A model generated the notes under the pieces. It was not told the DNA's origin, ran no database searches, and saw nothing but the letters and a program-made list of their open reading frames with translations. Position numbers and translations under genes: made by a program. From Alteripontixanthobacter muriae (GTDB lineage: Bacteria; Pseudomonadota; Alphaproteobacteria; Sphingomonadales; Sphingomonadaceae), in the NCBI RefSeq assembly GCF_013336795.1, contig NZ_JAAFZT010000050.1:62499-126498 (forward strand): DNA of 64,000 nucleotides. Reading direction: 5' to 3'. This document shows, in pieces, positions 8,912 through 16,446 of this stretch (position 1 is its first letter; every line of letters begins with the position of its first letter).

Positions 8912-9451
8912 TCAGGCTTCGGCCCGGACCTTGTTCTGGAAGCTCTTGCGCAGTTTCATCAATTTCGGCGGGATCGTGGCGAGGCAATAGGGGTTCGCCT
9001 TGCCTTCGCCGTCCCAGTAATCCTGGTGGTAATCCTCGGCGGGATACCAGTTGGTCGGTTCCTCGATCGTGGTCACGACCTTGCCGTCATGCGCTTCATT
9101 GGCGCGGGCGATGGCGGCTTCGGCTTCAGCGCGCTGATCCGCATCAAGAGGGAAGATGGCGGACCGGTATTGCGTGCCCACATCGTTGCCCTGCCGGTTC
9201 AGCTGCGTCGGGTCATGGGTGCCAAGGAACACGTCGAGGATTTCAGCCAGCGAGATCGTATCGGTGTCGAAGGTGACGCGGATCGCCTCGGCATGGCCGG
9301 TCGTGCCGCTGCAGACCTGCTTGTAGGTCGGGTCCGCCGTGTCGCCGCCGATATAGCCGCTTTCCACTTCGCTAACGCCGATCACATCCTTGAAGACGGC
9401 TTCCGTGCACCAGAAGCACCCGCCGGCGATGATGGCCTGTTCTTTTGCCAT
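8912..9451 (-). CDS. msrA: Peptide-methionine (S)-S-oxide reductase
   Basis: Repairs S-epimer methionine sulfoxide in proteins; cytosolic. The catalytic motif IIAGGCFWCTEAVF is at the N-terminus, followed by VESGYIGGD and GTTGHAEAIRVTFD. About 179 aa. I chose the ATG at 9451 (MAKEQ) because AGGAG lies 10 nt upstream; the ATG at 9460 is only 1 nt from that site and 9496 has no ribosome site. It is monocistronic, with a hairpin downstream. Confidence 0.93.
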   Translation of the reverse strand: MAKEQAIIAGGCFWCTEAVFKDVIGVSEVESGYIGGDTADPTYKQVCSGTTGHAEAIRVTFDTDTISLAEILDVFLGTHDPTQLNRQGNDVGTQYRSAIFPLDADQRAEAEAAIARANEAHDGKVVTTIEEPTNWYPAEDYHQDYWDGEGKANPYCLATIPPKLMKLRKSFQNKVRAEA

Positions 9452-9559
9452 GTTCTTCATTCTCCTGTTCTTCGCAGGCCGAGATAGGAAGCCCATCGCC
9501 GCTTGTCATGGGCTGGCAGCGCCCTAATGTAGCGCACACGACAGAACAGGGAGATTTCG

Positions 9560-10405
9560 ATGCGTCATATTCTCGCACTCGCCGCAAGCACCGGGCTGGC
9601 ACTCGCAATGGCCGCACCGGCCCATGCCGATCACCACATGGCTTCCGCCACGATCTCGGCGGAAAACCATCAGGCGATGCAGGCGGCGCTGGCCGATGCG
9701 CGCCGCGCCGACGACCGGGCGCGCGATACCTTCCGCAACCCGGGCGAGACGCTCGCCTTCTTCGGTGTCGAACCCGGCATGACCGTGGTCGATTACATGC
9801 CTGCAGGCGGCTGGTACACGCGGGTGCTGGTGCCCTACCTGGGTGCCAACGGCCGCTACATCGGCCTCACCCCCGATCCCGCCGCAGCGGACAACGAACG
9901 CTTCGGCAACTACTTCGCGGGCCTGCCGAAGGATTACACCGATAATGTCGGCAAATGGAACCTGACCGGCGCGCCCAACATGGTGGCCGCCACGGGTGCG
10001 GCTGAGCTGGAGCCGTATCAGGGCGAAGTCGACCGGGTTCTGATCTTTCGCGAAATGCACAATCTGTATCGTTCGGGGGTGCTGCATTCGGAACTGACGC
10101 GGATCCGCAACCTGCTGGCCGATGACGGCATGCTGGGCATTGTGCAGCACCGCGCCAAGCCCTGGGCAACGGGTGATTACACCTCGGGCAACAATGGTTA
10201 TCTCCGCCAGCAGGACGTGATCGGGCTGATTGAAGCGCATGGCTTCCAGCTTGTCGGCACGAGCGAGGTCAACGCCAATCCGCGCGACACCGCCGATTAC
10301 GAAGGCGGTGTGTGGGAGCTCCCGCCTGCCATGCGCGGCGACAACGAAGCGCGCCGTTCGGTTGGCGAAAGCGACCGCATGACGCTGCTCTTCCGCAAAC
10401 GATAG
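9560..10405 (+). CDS. Exported class I SAM-methyltransferase-like protein (COG4798 type)
   Basis: 281 aa with a clear Sec signal peptide ending MAAPAHA-DHH. The mature part contains a methyltransferase-like fold: FFGVEPGMTVVDYMPAGGWYTRVL resembles motif I (Gly-rich loop) and IFREMHNLY follows later. Proteins of this type are annotated as predicted methyltransferases although a periplasmic SAM enzyme is hard to explain, so the biochemical role is open. GGGAGA precedes the ATG. The stop is 9 bp before the amidase GTG, so they may be co-transcribed. Confidence 0.75.
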   Translation: MRHILALAASTGLALAMAAPAHADHHMASATISAENHQAMQAALADARRADDRARDTFRNPGETLAFFGVEPGMTVVDYMPAGGWYTRVLVPYLGANGRYIGLTPDPAAADNERFGNYFAGLPKDYTDNVGKWNLTGAPNMVAATGAAELEPYQGEVDRVLIFREMHNLYRSGVLHSELTRIRNLLADDGMLGIVQHRAKPWATGDYTSGNNGYLRQQDVIGLIEAHGFQLVGTSEVNANPRDTADYEGGVWELPPAMRGDNEARRSVGESDRMTLLFRKR

Positions 10406-10414
10406 GGACATTCA

Positions 10415-11278
10415 GTGACGCAAGTGACGGTCGCCGCGCTGCAATTGCAGCTCGGCGTTGGGGATATGCAGGACAACATCGCCGCCGTGTCGGACCTCGT
10501 GGCCGATGCGGCGGCTCGCGGTGCGCAGATCGTGTTGCCGCCCGAACTGTTCGCCGGCGGTTATTTCTGCCGGGTGGAGGACGAGGCGCTGTTCGCGCTG
10601 GCCCATCCGACCGCCGAACATCCCTCCGTCCTTGCCATGCAGAAGCTGGCGAGATCGCTGAAGGTGGCGATCCCCACCAGCTTCTTCGAACGCGACGGAC
10701 ACCATTACTACAACACGATGGCGATGGTCGGGGCTGATGGCGAGATCATGGGAACCTATCGCAAGAGCCACATTCCCGACGGACCGGGCTATGAGGAAAA
10801 GTACTATTTCCGCCCCGGCAATGACGGCTTCAAGGTGTGGGATGTCGCAGGCACCCGCATCGGTGTCGGCATATGCTGGGACCAATGGTACCCGGAATGC
10901 GCGCGGGTGATGGCGCTGCAAGGGGCGGAGCTGCTGTTCTATCCCACCGCCATCGGGTCCGAACCCTATGACGCCGATTTCGACACCAGCCGGCTTTGGA
11001 AGCGGGCGATGCAGGGCCATGCCGTGTCGAACTGCATGCCCGTGATCGCCGCCAACCGCATCGGGGCAGAGGGACCGGAAGGCGCGCAGCAGAGCTTCTA
11101 TGGCCACAGCTTCATCACCGATGAATGGGGTGACATTGTGGAAGGATATGCGGAAGGCGAATCCGGCGCACTGGTCGCAACACTCGACCTTGCCCGCGCG
11201 GCGAAACACCGAGCCGGCATGGGCTTCTTTCGCGATCGCAGGCCACAATTATACGGCCGCATCTGCGAGGATATCTGA
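10415..11278 (+). CDS. aguB: N-carbamoylputrescine amidase (nitrilase superfamily)
   Basis: Converts N-carbamoylputrescine to putrescine, CO2 and ammonia in the agmatine route of polyamine synthesis. 287 aa, usual for AguB. The nitrilase triad is visible: Glu in LPPELFAGG, Lys in YRKSHIPDGPGY, Cys in GVGICWDQWYPE. It starts with GTG at 10415. No agmatine deiminase (aguA) is adjacent, although the pair is often linked, so the first step must be elsewhere. Confidence 0.9.
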   Translation: MTQVTVAALQLQLGVGDMQDNIAAVSDLVADAAARGAQIVLPPELFAGGYFCRVEDEALFALAHPTAEHPSVLAMQKLARSLKVAIPTSFFERDGHHYYNTMAMVGADGEIMGTYRKSHIPDGPGYEEKYYFRPGNDGFKVWDVAGTRIGVGICWDQWYPECARVMALQGAELLFYPTAIGSEPYDADFDTSRLWKRAMQGHAVSNCMPVIAANRIGAEGPEGAQQSFYGHSFITDEWGDIVEGYAEGESGALVATLDLARAAKHRAGMGFFRDRRPQLYGRICEDI

Positions 11279-11309
11279 GCGCGGCGCGGTCTGCGGACGA
11301 GGAGGGCCG

Positions 11310-11861
11310 ATGCAGGAATATCTCGTCGCGACTGGATCGAACATGCGCCATGCCAATCATGGCGGGCCGCGCCAGATACTGATCGCGGCCGAGGAAGCGG
11401 TGCGGAAGGCGGGCGTTCATGTCCTCGCCACGGCTCCCGTCAAGGCGAGCCGCCCGATCGGCCCATCCCGCCGCATCTACGCCAACGGCGGCTGGCATCT
11501 CGCCGCCCCTCACGATCCACCCGCCATGCTCGCCCTGCTGCAGCAAATAGAACGCAACTTCGCACGCCATCGGCGGGGGATGCGATGGCAGGCGCGAACG
11601 CTCGATCTCGATGTCGTATTGTGGAGCGGCGGCGTCTGGAGGGAACGCGGGGCCGAACCCGGTCTCATCATACCACACCCCGAATTTGCCCACCGCGCTT
11701 TTGTGACCGGCCCGTTAAGCGCCATAGCCCCGAGTTGGAAGGTTCCGGGCTCTGAACTGACGCTGCGCCAGTTGCATGCCCGCTTGACCCGAAGCCAACC
11801 GCTGCCTAGTGGAACCGGCGGTGGGGCCCTTAGCTCAGTCGGTAGAGCAACTGACTTTTAA
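11310..11861 (+). CDS. folK: Hydroxymethyldihydropterin pyrophosphokinase (FolK); 3' end lies inside tRNA-Lys
   Basis: Pyrophosphokinase of folate synthesis, 183 aa. It keeps LVATGSN, RWQARTLDLDVVLW (the Asp pair that holds Mg2+) and IIPHPEFAHRAFVTGPLSAIAP. ATG at 11310, preceded by GAGGAGGG. The reading frame has no stop before the tRNA-Lys gene: its last 12 codons are tRNA sequence, and the TAA stop overlaps the last anticodon base and the two As after it (11859-11861). Some sequence motifs diverge from E. coli FolK, but the pterin/ATP core is recognisable. Confidence 0.8.
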   Translation: MQEYLVATGSNMRHANHGGPRQILIAAEEAVRKAGVHVLATAPVKASRPIGPSRRIYANGGWHLAAPHDPPAMLALLQQIERNFARHRRGMRWQARTLDLDVVLWSGGVWRERGAEPGLIIPHPEFAHRAFVTGPLSAIAPSWKVPGSELTLRQLHARLTRSQPLPSGTGGGALSSVGRATDF

Positions 11862-11899
11862 TCAGTAGGTCGCTGGTTCGAACCCAGCAGGGCTCACCA
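11824..11899 (+). tRNA. tRNA-Lys (anticodon TTT)
   Basis: 76 nt including an encoded CCA. Acceptor GGGCCCT pairs with AGGGCTC (one G-U), and the discriminator is A. The anticodon arm is ACTGA-CTTTTAA-TCAGT with TTT at 11857-11859, and the T arm contains GGTTCGAACC. Its 3' 46 nt are the left att repeat of the integrated element; integration left this copy complete. Confidence 0.97.
11854..11899 (+). repeat. attL (46-bp direct repeat, 3' part of tRNA-Lys)
   Basis: Identical to 22212-22257. The repeat begins one base before the anticodon loop and ends with the encoded CCA. Sequence outside the repeat differs on both sides. Confidence 0.93.
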
Positions 11900-11908
11900 C
11901 TCTCTCAA

Positions 11909-11943
11909 CAAAATCAGGAGGTTAGACCTACCTCCTAATTTTG
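11909..11943 (+). terminator. Hairpin just inside attL
   Basis: 14-bp arms with one mismatch (CAAAATCAGGAGGT / ACCTCCTAATTTTG) around a 7-nt loop, 9 bp after the tRNA. The T-rich arm end makes it terminator-like in both directions. It would isolate tRNA-Lys from element transcription. Confidence 0.6.
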
Positions 11944-11960
11944 TGCTTCCCAGAAATCTG

Positions 11961-11983
11961 CTGGGGAAGCACCGGGGAAGCAC
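11961..11983 (+). repeat. Left copy of 23-bp terminal repeat (candidate integrase arm site)
   Basis: Contains two tandem 11-bp units GGGGAAGCACC, and an inverted partial unit GTGCTTCCC lies just left of it (11944-11952). The same 23 bp occur in the same orientation at 22062-22084. Position just inside each att suggests arm-type integrase or excisionase binding. Confidence 0.65.
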
Positions 11984-12039
11984 CGGACGGGTTTCCCCAA
12001 GGCGAGCATTTGCTGGTGCTACTGAGCTGGAGGTGACTT

Positions 12040-12549
12040 GTGGGAAGCATTCGACTGGCCCCAGACATGACCGAGATTGATCATGTGCCTGTGGAGGTTC
12101 GAACCAGGGCAGGCGATATCATCCTCACATGTGCCCTGATCCAGCAGCAGCTGGCTGAACTATTTGCTCACATCGTGGGCCTGAACCCTGCAATTTTCAC
12201 TTACCTGGGTCACGACCTCGACACATCGAAAATGATCACCGCCATAAAGCGCCTGGCCAAATCTGATGATTGCCCAAGTGAGGTGGACACCAAGCTGATC
12301 AGCACTCTCAATCAGTGCGCGAAGGTGCTCCAGGAGCGCAACAATGTCGCTCATGGCCCCATGGTCTATGTCAATGAGATGCTGATGCGGTTTGAGGTTA
12401 AGGGAGGCGAAAAGCCCCACAGAGTGGCCCAGGGGCTCTCCATCGCCTATTTCGACAAGACGCTAGGCGATGCAAAAGCAGCCCTCTGGGCGCTTCGCCA
12501 GCAGGTGATCCAGCTCAATAAGCGCAAGGCTCAGCAGCAGGCAAAGTAA
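12040..12549 (+). CDS. Cargo protein with R-x4-H (HEPN-like) motif
   Basis: 169 aa, no recognised family. It starts at GTG 12040 with GGAGG 6 nt upstream. The protein is helical by composition and contains LQERNNVAHGPM, giving Arg100-Asn101-x3-His105, the pattern of HEPN ribonuclease domains (R, polar residue, x3, H). A basic, Gln-rich tail (NKRKAQQQAK) ends it. It is on the strand opposite to the satellite core genes, as expected for independently expressed cargo. An RNase or antiphage role is inferred from the motif only. Confidence 0.6.
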   Translation: MGSIRLAPDMTEIDHVPVEVRTRAGDIILTCALIQQQLAELFAHIVGLNPAIFTYLGHDLDTSKMITAIKRLAKSDDCPSEVDTKLISTLNQCAKVLQERNNVAHGPMVYVNEMLMRFEVKGGEKPHRVAQGLSIAYFDKTLGDAKAALWALRQQVIQLNKRKAQQQAK

Positions 12550-12630
12550 GGGGCCAGCCAGCGCCAAGCATAGCTGGCCCCAATCAGGGCGGGACATATG
12601 GAGCCTGTGACCGCCCTGAAACTGCTTAGG

Positions 12631-12780
12631 TCAGCTCTTGGCCTTTGATTTTGGCTTGGGCTGAGCCTTGATTTCCTCAGCCAGCCCATTCTCAATCAAG
12701 GCCTTTCCATAGTCAGCTTCCACCGTGGGCTCATCGCCCTCCAAGAAGCTGCCATTTGCGCGGGTGATCCGAATTTTCAT
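12631..12780 (-). CDS. Small protein downstream of the capsid gene
   Basis: 49 aa, from an ATG at 12780 with GGAGAG upstream. Acidic core (LEGDEPTVEADYGKALIENGLAEEIK) with a basic Lys/Pro tail. The frame stays open further upstream (possible GTG start inside the 12780-12895 gap), so the N-terminus is uncertain. Its place directly after the capsid gene suggests a structural accessory role, but no family is recognised. Confidence 0.5.
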   Translation of the reverse strand: MKIRITRANGSFLEGDEPTVEADYGKALIENGLAEEIKAQPKPKSKAKS

Positions 12781-12895
12781 CTGCTCTCCATCCATGATGG
12801 GCACCATGCTCACGGCCCCAGGGACACCGCCCCTGATGAGGGCCGTGAGCCTATTCACTGGTGCGGGCCCAAGGCTGTGAATGGCCTGCCATCCA

Positions 12896-14062
12896 TCAGC
12901 CCTCAGCTGCGCTGTAGTCACCGTAAATGAGGGCCTCAGGGCGGCGCACAGCCAGGCCCAGGCGTTCCTCAGCCAGGATGGTGACAAGGTTGCGGCGGAA
13001 ATTGTCTGCATCCTCAGTGGAGAGCAGCACCACAGGCTCCATGCGATCATAGACCGTGGCAGCAGTGGCGAAGGCACCCACCAGGAATTTGCCAGCAGGC
13101 ATGGAGTTGGACGGGGCCACCGGAAGGCCCCAGGCCTGCGGCTGTGCCTGGCCGAACGGTCCAGTGCCAATGTAGCGGCCCTGGCCATCCTTAAGCGTCT
13201 GCAGAGCCATCCAGTCGCCAGCATTCACGATCACGCCAGTTGCGGGCAGATCAGCCAGCTCAGCTTGGCGAATGGCCATCAGCAGCACATCAAACTTGCT
13301 AGCACCCGCAGGGGTCACTGCGGCATCATAGGCGGTGGCCTGTGGAATGAGGCCCAGGAGGTTCTGGCCAACGCCATCACCCAGCAGCAGCTGCTGCTCT
13401 TCTACCAGGGCCAGGCCATAGCGCATTTCACCATCAATGATGGTGCGCAGCTGCTCAGCATCATCCAGCACCTGGCGACTGGCCAACGTCCAGTGCGCCA
13501 TGGTGCGCACAGCGGTCTGCTTAAGCTCAAAAGCGAAGGTGCTCTCAGGCTTGAGCGCGCCCTCTGCCACCATCGCCGCGCCATTGTTGCGGGCAGTCTG
13601 GCGCACATAGTCGATGGTGTTGCTGCGAGTGCGGCCTTGGCCAAGCAGGCTGCGAACGCGAAGGGTGCGCCGCGCAGTGGTGACAGGGGTAGCGCGATCA
13701 GGAGTGATGAATGAGCCACCGCCGCTGTCCACAGAGGTGATCATGGCCTGGGGGCCCAGGGGCACCGATACCTTGCCGCGCCCTGCCTGGCTGGCAAATG
13801 CGCGCACCTCATCATTGCTTGCTACCTGGCTGCCCCAGCTGGTGCCGAAAAACCCGCCATCATCGCCATTGGGGGAGCCGAGCACCTGGGCCTCAGAACG
13901 ATCCAGCAACCGCTCCACCGCGCCCTCCATTGCGTTGACGCGATTATCGTAACGGGCCTGGAAACCCTGCACAGTGTCACGGAGACTGAGCAGCAGCTGA
14001 TTGGGATCAGTTTCGGCGCGAACGGAGCCGCACATGGCGCGGGGGGCATTGATCAGGTTCAT
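12896..14062 (-). CDS. HK97-fold phage major capsid protein
   Basis: About 388 aa. The N-terminal ~90 residues are helical (RDTVQGFQARYDNRVNAMEG), like the delta/scaffold domain of HK97-type capsids. The shell domain follows with SGGGSFITPD, the VRSLLGQGRTRSNTIDYVRQ strand, WTLASRQVLDDA, EEQQLLLGDGVGQNLLGL and a C-terminal EERLGLAVRRPEALIYGDY. Start at ATG 14062 (GAGGGAG upstream) instead of 14098. No portal, protease or terminase gene is next to it, which is unusual for a capsid gene and suggests that it works on a helper phage's assembly line. Confidence 0.88.
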   Translation of the reverse strand: MNLINAPRAMCGSVRAETDPNQLLLSLRDTVQGFQARYDNRVNAMEGAVERLLDRSEAQVLGSPNGDDGGFFGTSWGSQVASNDEVRAFASQAGRGKVSVPLGPQAMITSVDSGGGSFITPDRATPVTTARRTLRVRSLLGQGRTRSNTIDYVRQTARNNGAAMVAEGALKPESTFAFELKQTAVRTMAHWTLASRQVLDDAEQLRTIIDGEMRYGLALVEEQQLLLGDGVGQNLLGLIPQATAYDAAVTPAGASKFDVLLMAIRQAELADLPATGVIVNAGDWMALQTLKDGQGRYIGTGPFGQAQPQAWGLPVAPSNSMPAGKFLVGAFATAATVYDRMEPVVLLSTEDADNFRRNLVTILAEERLGLAVRRPEALIYGDYSAAEG

Positions 14063-14160
14063 GGAAAACTCCCTCTGTTGAAAGAGGGCATGGACCATCG
14101 CGATTTGGGAAAAATCGGTTTACCCAAGGAAAATGACCTTAGGTCAGGGGGAGTGGGGAA

Positions 14161-14676
14161 ATGGCACGAATACGGGCCGAGAAAGAGGCTACGCTTAGGG
14201 AGGTTCTGGCAGAGGTAAGTCTGCTGGATGTGGGGCGGTTGCTGAAAAGCACCCTACTCACCTTGGGGTGCCTGGGGATTTTCTACGCCATTATCTTTGG
14301 AGTGGGCGCGGTCGCGTCAAACGCCACTGGCTTCACGGTAAGCGATCTGGGCATCCCGGGCGGGGTGTTTTGGATTTTTGTCGCCTGGGTGTTTGTATTC
14401 GGCGCAACAAGTGACCGGAGCTTCCACGAGTGGAATGCGAGCTGGTTTTTTCCCAAGCTGGAGTGGTTCAGCTCACTGCTTTTGGCAGCCTACATTGTCG
14501 GCTTCATCTATCTCAACATCCACATCTTCAGCATGGAGCTGGGTGCAGAGCGCGCCCTAGCAGCTGTCACTTTCTGGCTGGGCTATGCGGGCCCCTTCCT
14601 GCTGTTCTTTTCCGCAATCAACATCGGCCATGCCAAGCTCCTGGAGAAGCGCGCTCAGGTCACTGCCAATGAGTGA
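14161..14676 (+). CDS. Four-helix membrane protein, first gene of a cargo pair
   Basis: 171 aa, no recognised family. A charged cytosolic N-terminus (MARIRAEKEATLREVL) precedes about four hydrophobic segments near residues 30-53, 66-84, 101-121 and 130-156. Its last codons overlap the start of the next gene by 8 bp (ATGAGTGA), so the two are translationally coupled. It is divergent from the capsid gene, with a 98-bp promoter region between. The pairing of a small multispan membrane protein with a HEPN-motif protein resembles two-gene defence or toxin modules. Confidence 0.7.
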   Translation: MARIRAEKEATLREVLAEVSLLDVGRLLKSTLLTLGCLGIFYAIIFGVGAVASNATGFTVSDLGIPGGVFWIFVAWVFVFGATSDRSFHEWNASWFFPKLEWFSSLLLAAYIVGFIYLNIHIFSMELGAERALAAVTFWLGYAGPFLLFFSAINIGHAKLLEKRAQVTANE

Positions 14677-15730
14677 TGATGATCATGACGGACTTGGCGC
14701 GAGCGCGGAAAGCCAAGCAGGCGACGAAACCAAAGATTGGGAAGCGCACAACAAGGCGATCCAGGACGGCTATATCGAGCTCTTGGCTCCCCTTTTTCTG
14801 CCGAAAGACCCCACCAAGCCCGACATATTAGACTATTTCTGTGCGCTTCTGCGCGTGGGAGGCTGGGAGGATGGCGGCTGGGACCCCTACGGAGAGTCGC
14901 GGGTGGTCCTCAACGAAATACACGAATTGATGAAAGTAGAGCTGCCTGAAAAACATTTTCCAGACCACGAAAAGACCATCATACGGCTAGGCCTAATTTT
15001 CTATAGTCACATTGTAGAAATGGATGCCCCCTATGAGGTTATTGCCAACCTTTTGCGCTTCAAGCTGGATCTTGGATATTCACTCCAGCCGTTCTTTGAT
15101 TTTTTGTCGGCCAAAGAGCAAAAACAATATCGGTACTCCGGTATTTACCCTTCTAAAAAGATCGAGATCATCAAAAAGCTTGGCCTAGAAGCTGGCTTGG
15201 ACCTCGGTTCGATGTTCGACGATTTTTATGACAACGGACTGCGCAACGCCATTTCGCATTCCTCTTTCGCCATAACTGACACTGAGTTGCGATGTAGAAG
15301 CTGGAAGGTGGGAAAGTCTTTCAGCCTAACGCTACAGGAGCTTGATGAGAAAATCCTGTGCGCCAAGCTCTTCATAGGTGCTTTTTTTGCTCTTGAAGTG
15401 GAGGCCAGGCGTCAATGTGGGGAAGCGGCGGGTCGGGCCCTTGCGTATGATCCGCACTATAAGGGCATAATGGAGGTGCTGGTGAACGAAGAGGGGTTGA
15501 TGGATGGCTACAAGGTCCACTGGCCGAATGGATCAGACTCCTATTATCGGAGAACACCGCAGGGTGCTAAGCTAGTTAACTGCTTACCCAGTGCGAAAAG
15601 ACCAGCTGTGGAATTATTCGTGGGGCTTTACGCGCGCCAGCGAAGCCAATTTAGTCCGCTGGTCGAACAGGGGGCGGAGCCAATTTACACCCCGCTAGAA
15701 AACGGTGAGCCAACCGTATGGGCTCCCTAG
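14669..15730 (+). CDS. Cargo protein with R-x4-H HEPN-like motif, second gene of the pair
   Basis: 353 aa, soluble. An acidic N-terminus (MSDDDHDGLGAS) is followed by a largely helical body. DNGLRNAISHSSFAI gives Arg192-Asn193-x3-His197, the HEPN ribonuclease pattern, and the context resembles APEA-type HEPN domains. The C-terminal ~90 residues are a separate-looking region (PHYKGIMEVL...YRRTPQGAKLV). The DNA is visibly AT-richer than the rest of the element and uses codons rare in the host (ATA, TTT, CTA), suggesting recent acquisition. Start chosen at 14669 because it overlaps the upstream stop. Function is inferred, not shown. Confidence 0.65.
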   Translation: MSDDDHDGLGASAESQAGDETKDWEAHNKAIQDGYIELLAPLFLPKDPTKPDILDYFCALLRVGGWEDGGWDPYGESRVVLNEIHELMKVELPEKHFPDHEKTIIRLGLIFYSHIVEMDAPYEVIANLLRFKLDLGYSLQPFFDFLSAKEQKQYRYSGIYPSKKIEIIKKLGLEAGLDLGSMFDDFYDNGLRNAISHSSFAITDTELRCRSWKVGKSFSLTLQELDEKILCAKLFIGAFFALEVEARRQCGEAAGRALAYDPHYKGIMEVLVNEEGLMDGYKVHWPNGSDSYYRRTPQGAKLVNCLPSAKRPAVELFVGLYARQRSQFSPLVEQGAEPIYTPLENGEPTVWAP

Positions 15731-15760
15731 TTATCGAGAAGGAATGCAGGCGCTGAAAGC

Positions 15761-16147
15761 TCATCCAGCCCTCAGATGCCTGTCATAGCGCCCAGCCAGG
15801 AGGGGCTCCACCTCAGCTGCAATCGCGCTCAGCTCAGCGCGGTGCTCCAGTGGGGAGAGGTGGCGGCCATGCCTGGCGCGTAGGCGCTCCACCTGGCGCT
15901 CCACGATCTCATCCAGGGTGTTGATTTCTGGATCAGTGGCCAAGGTGAGCACAGGGCTCTGGCAGGCCAGCTGCTCCAGGACTGTCAGCAGGCGATCACT
16001 CTGCAGCTCCTTCACCAGCTCAGCCACCACCTTGCTGGCCAGGGCTGAGGCCTTGCGGGTGACAGCCCAGCTGGCTGGATAGTCACCGGCAGCGGCCAGG
16101 ACAGCCGCGCGCTCTGCCTGGGGCCTGGAGGGGCGCGCCATGCCCAT
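15761..16147 (-). CDS. Hypothetical satellite protein
   Basis: 128 aa from the ATG at 16147 (another ATG at 16141). Alpha-helical, Ala/Arg/Leu-rich, with no recognised motif. It lies 32 bp after the next upstream gene in the same orientation and may share its transcript. It converges with the cargo pair. A small-terminase or packaging role would fit its size and place but has no motif support. Confidence 0.55.
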   Translation of the reverse strand: MGMARPSRPQAERAAVLAAAGDYPASWAVTRKASALASKVVAELVKELQSDRLLTVLEQLACQSPVLTLATDPEINTLDEIVERQVERLRARHGRHLSPLEHRAELSAIAAEVEPLLAGRYDRHLRAG

Positions 16148-16179
16148 CACAGGGCCTGCCAAAGCTGAGGGCCTGGCGA

Positions 16180-16428
16180 TCAATGGGCCCTCCTCTGGCC
16201 AGCCATGGCATCGCGCTCCAGCACATCCAGGCCAGTGCGCAGCCATTCTATTGCGGCCACCGGCCCGCCTTTCAGCTCCATCGCCACATCCAGAGTGCTG
16301 TAGAGGCAGCCGATGGCCACATCCTCAGGGCAGATGCCGCGCTCATGGAATTTGGCAGCAGCTGAGCGGTTGATTTTCCGGCACAGCTCAATCGCGGCCA
16401 TGCTCTGATCTTCATCATCATTGGTCAT
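16180..16428 (-). CDS. Hypothetical small satellite protein
   Basis: 82 aa, ATG at 16428 with AGGAGG 8 nt upstream, one of the best ribosome sites in the element. Acidic start (MTNDDEDQSM) followed by helices (AAIELCRKINRSAAAKFHERG). No family recognised. Confidence 0.6.
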   Translation of the reverse strand: MTNDDEDQSMAAIELCRKINRSAAAKFHERGICPEDVAIGCLYSTLDVAMELKGGPVAAIEWLRTGLDVLERDAMAGQRRAH

Positions 16429-16446
16429 GATTTTTCCTCCTTTGGC

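Noticed and set aside
12881-13714. 277-aa plus-strand frame over the capsid gene
   Set aside because: No ribosome site or motif; opposite strand codes an HK97 capsid.
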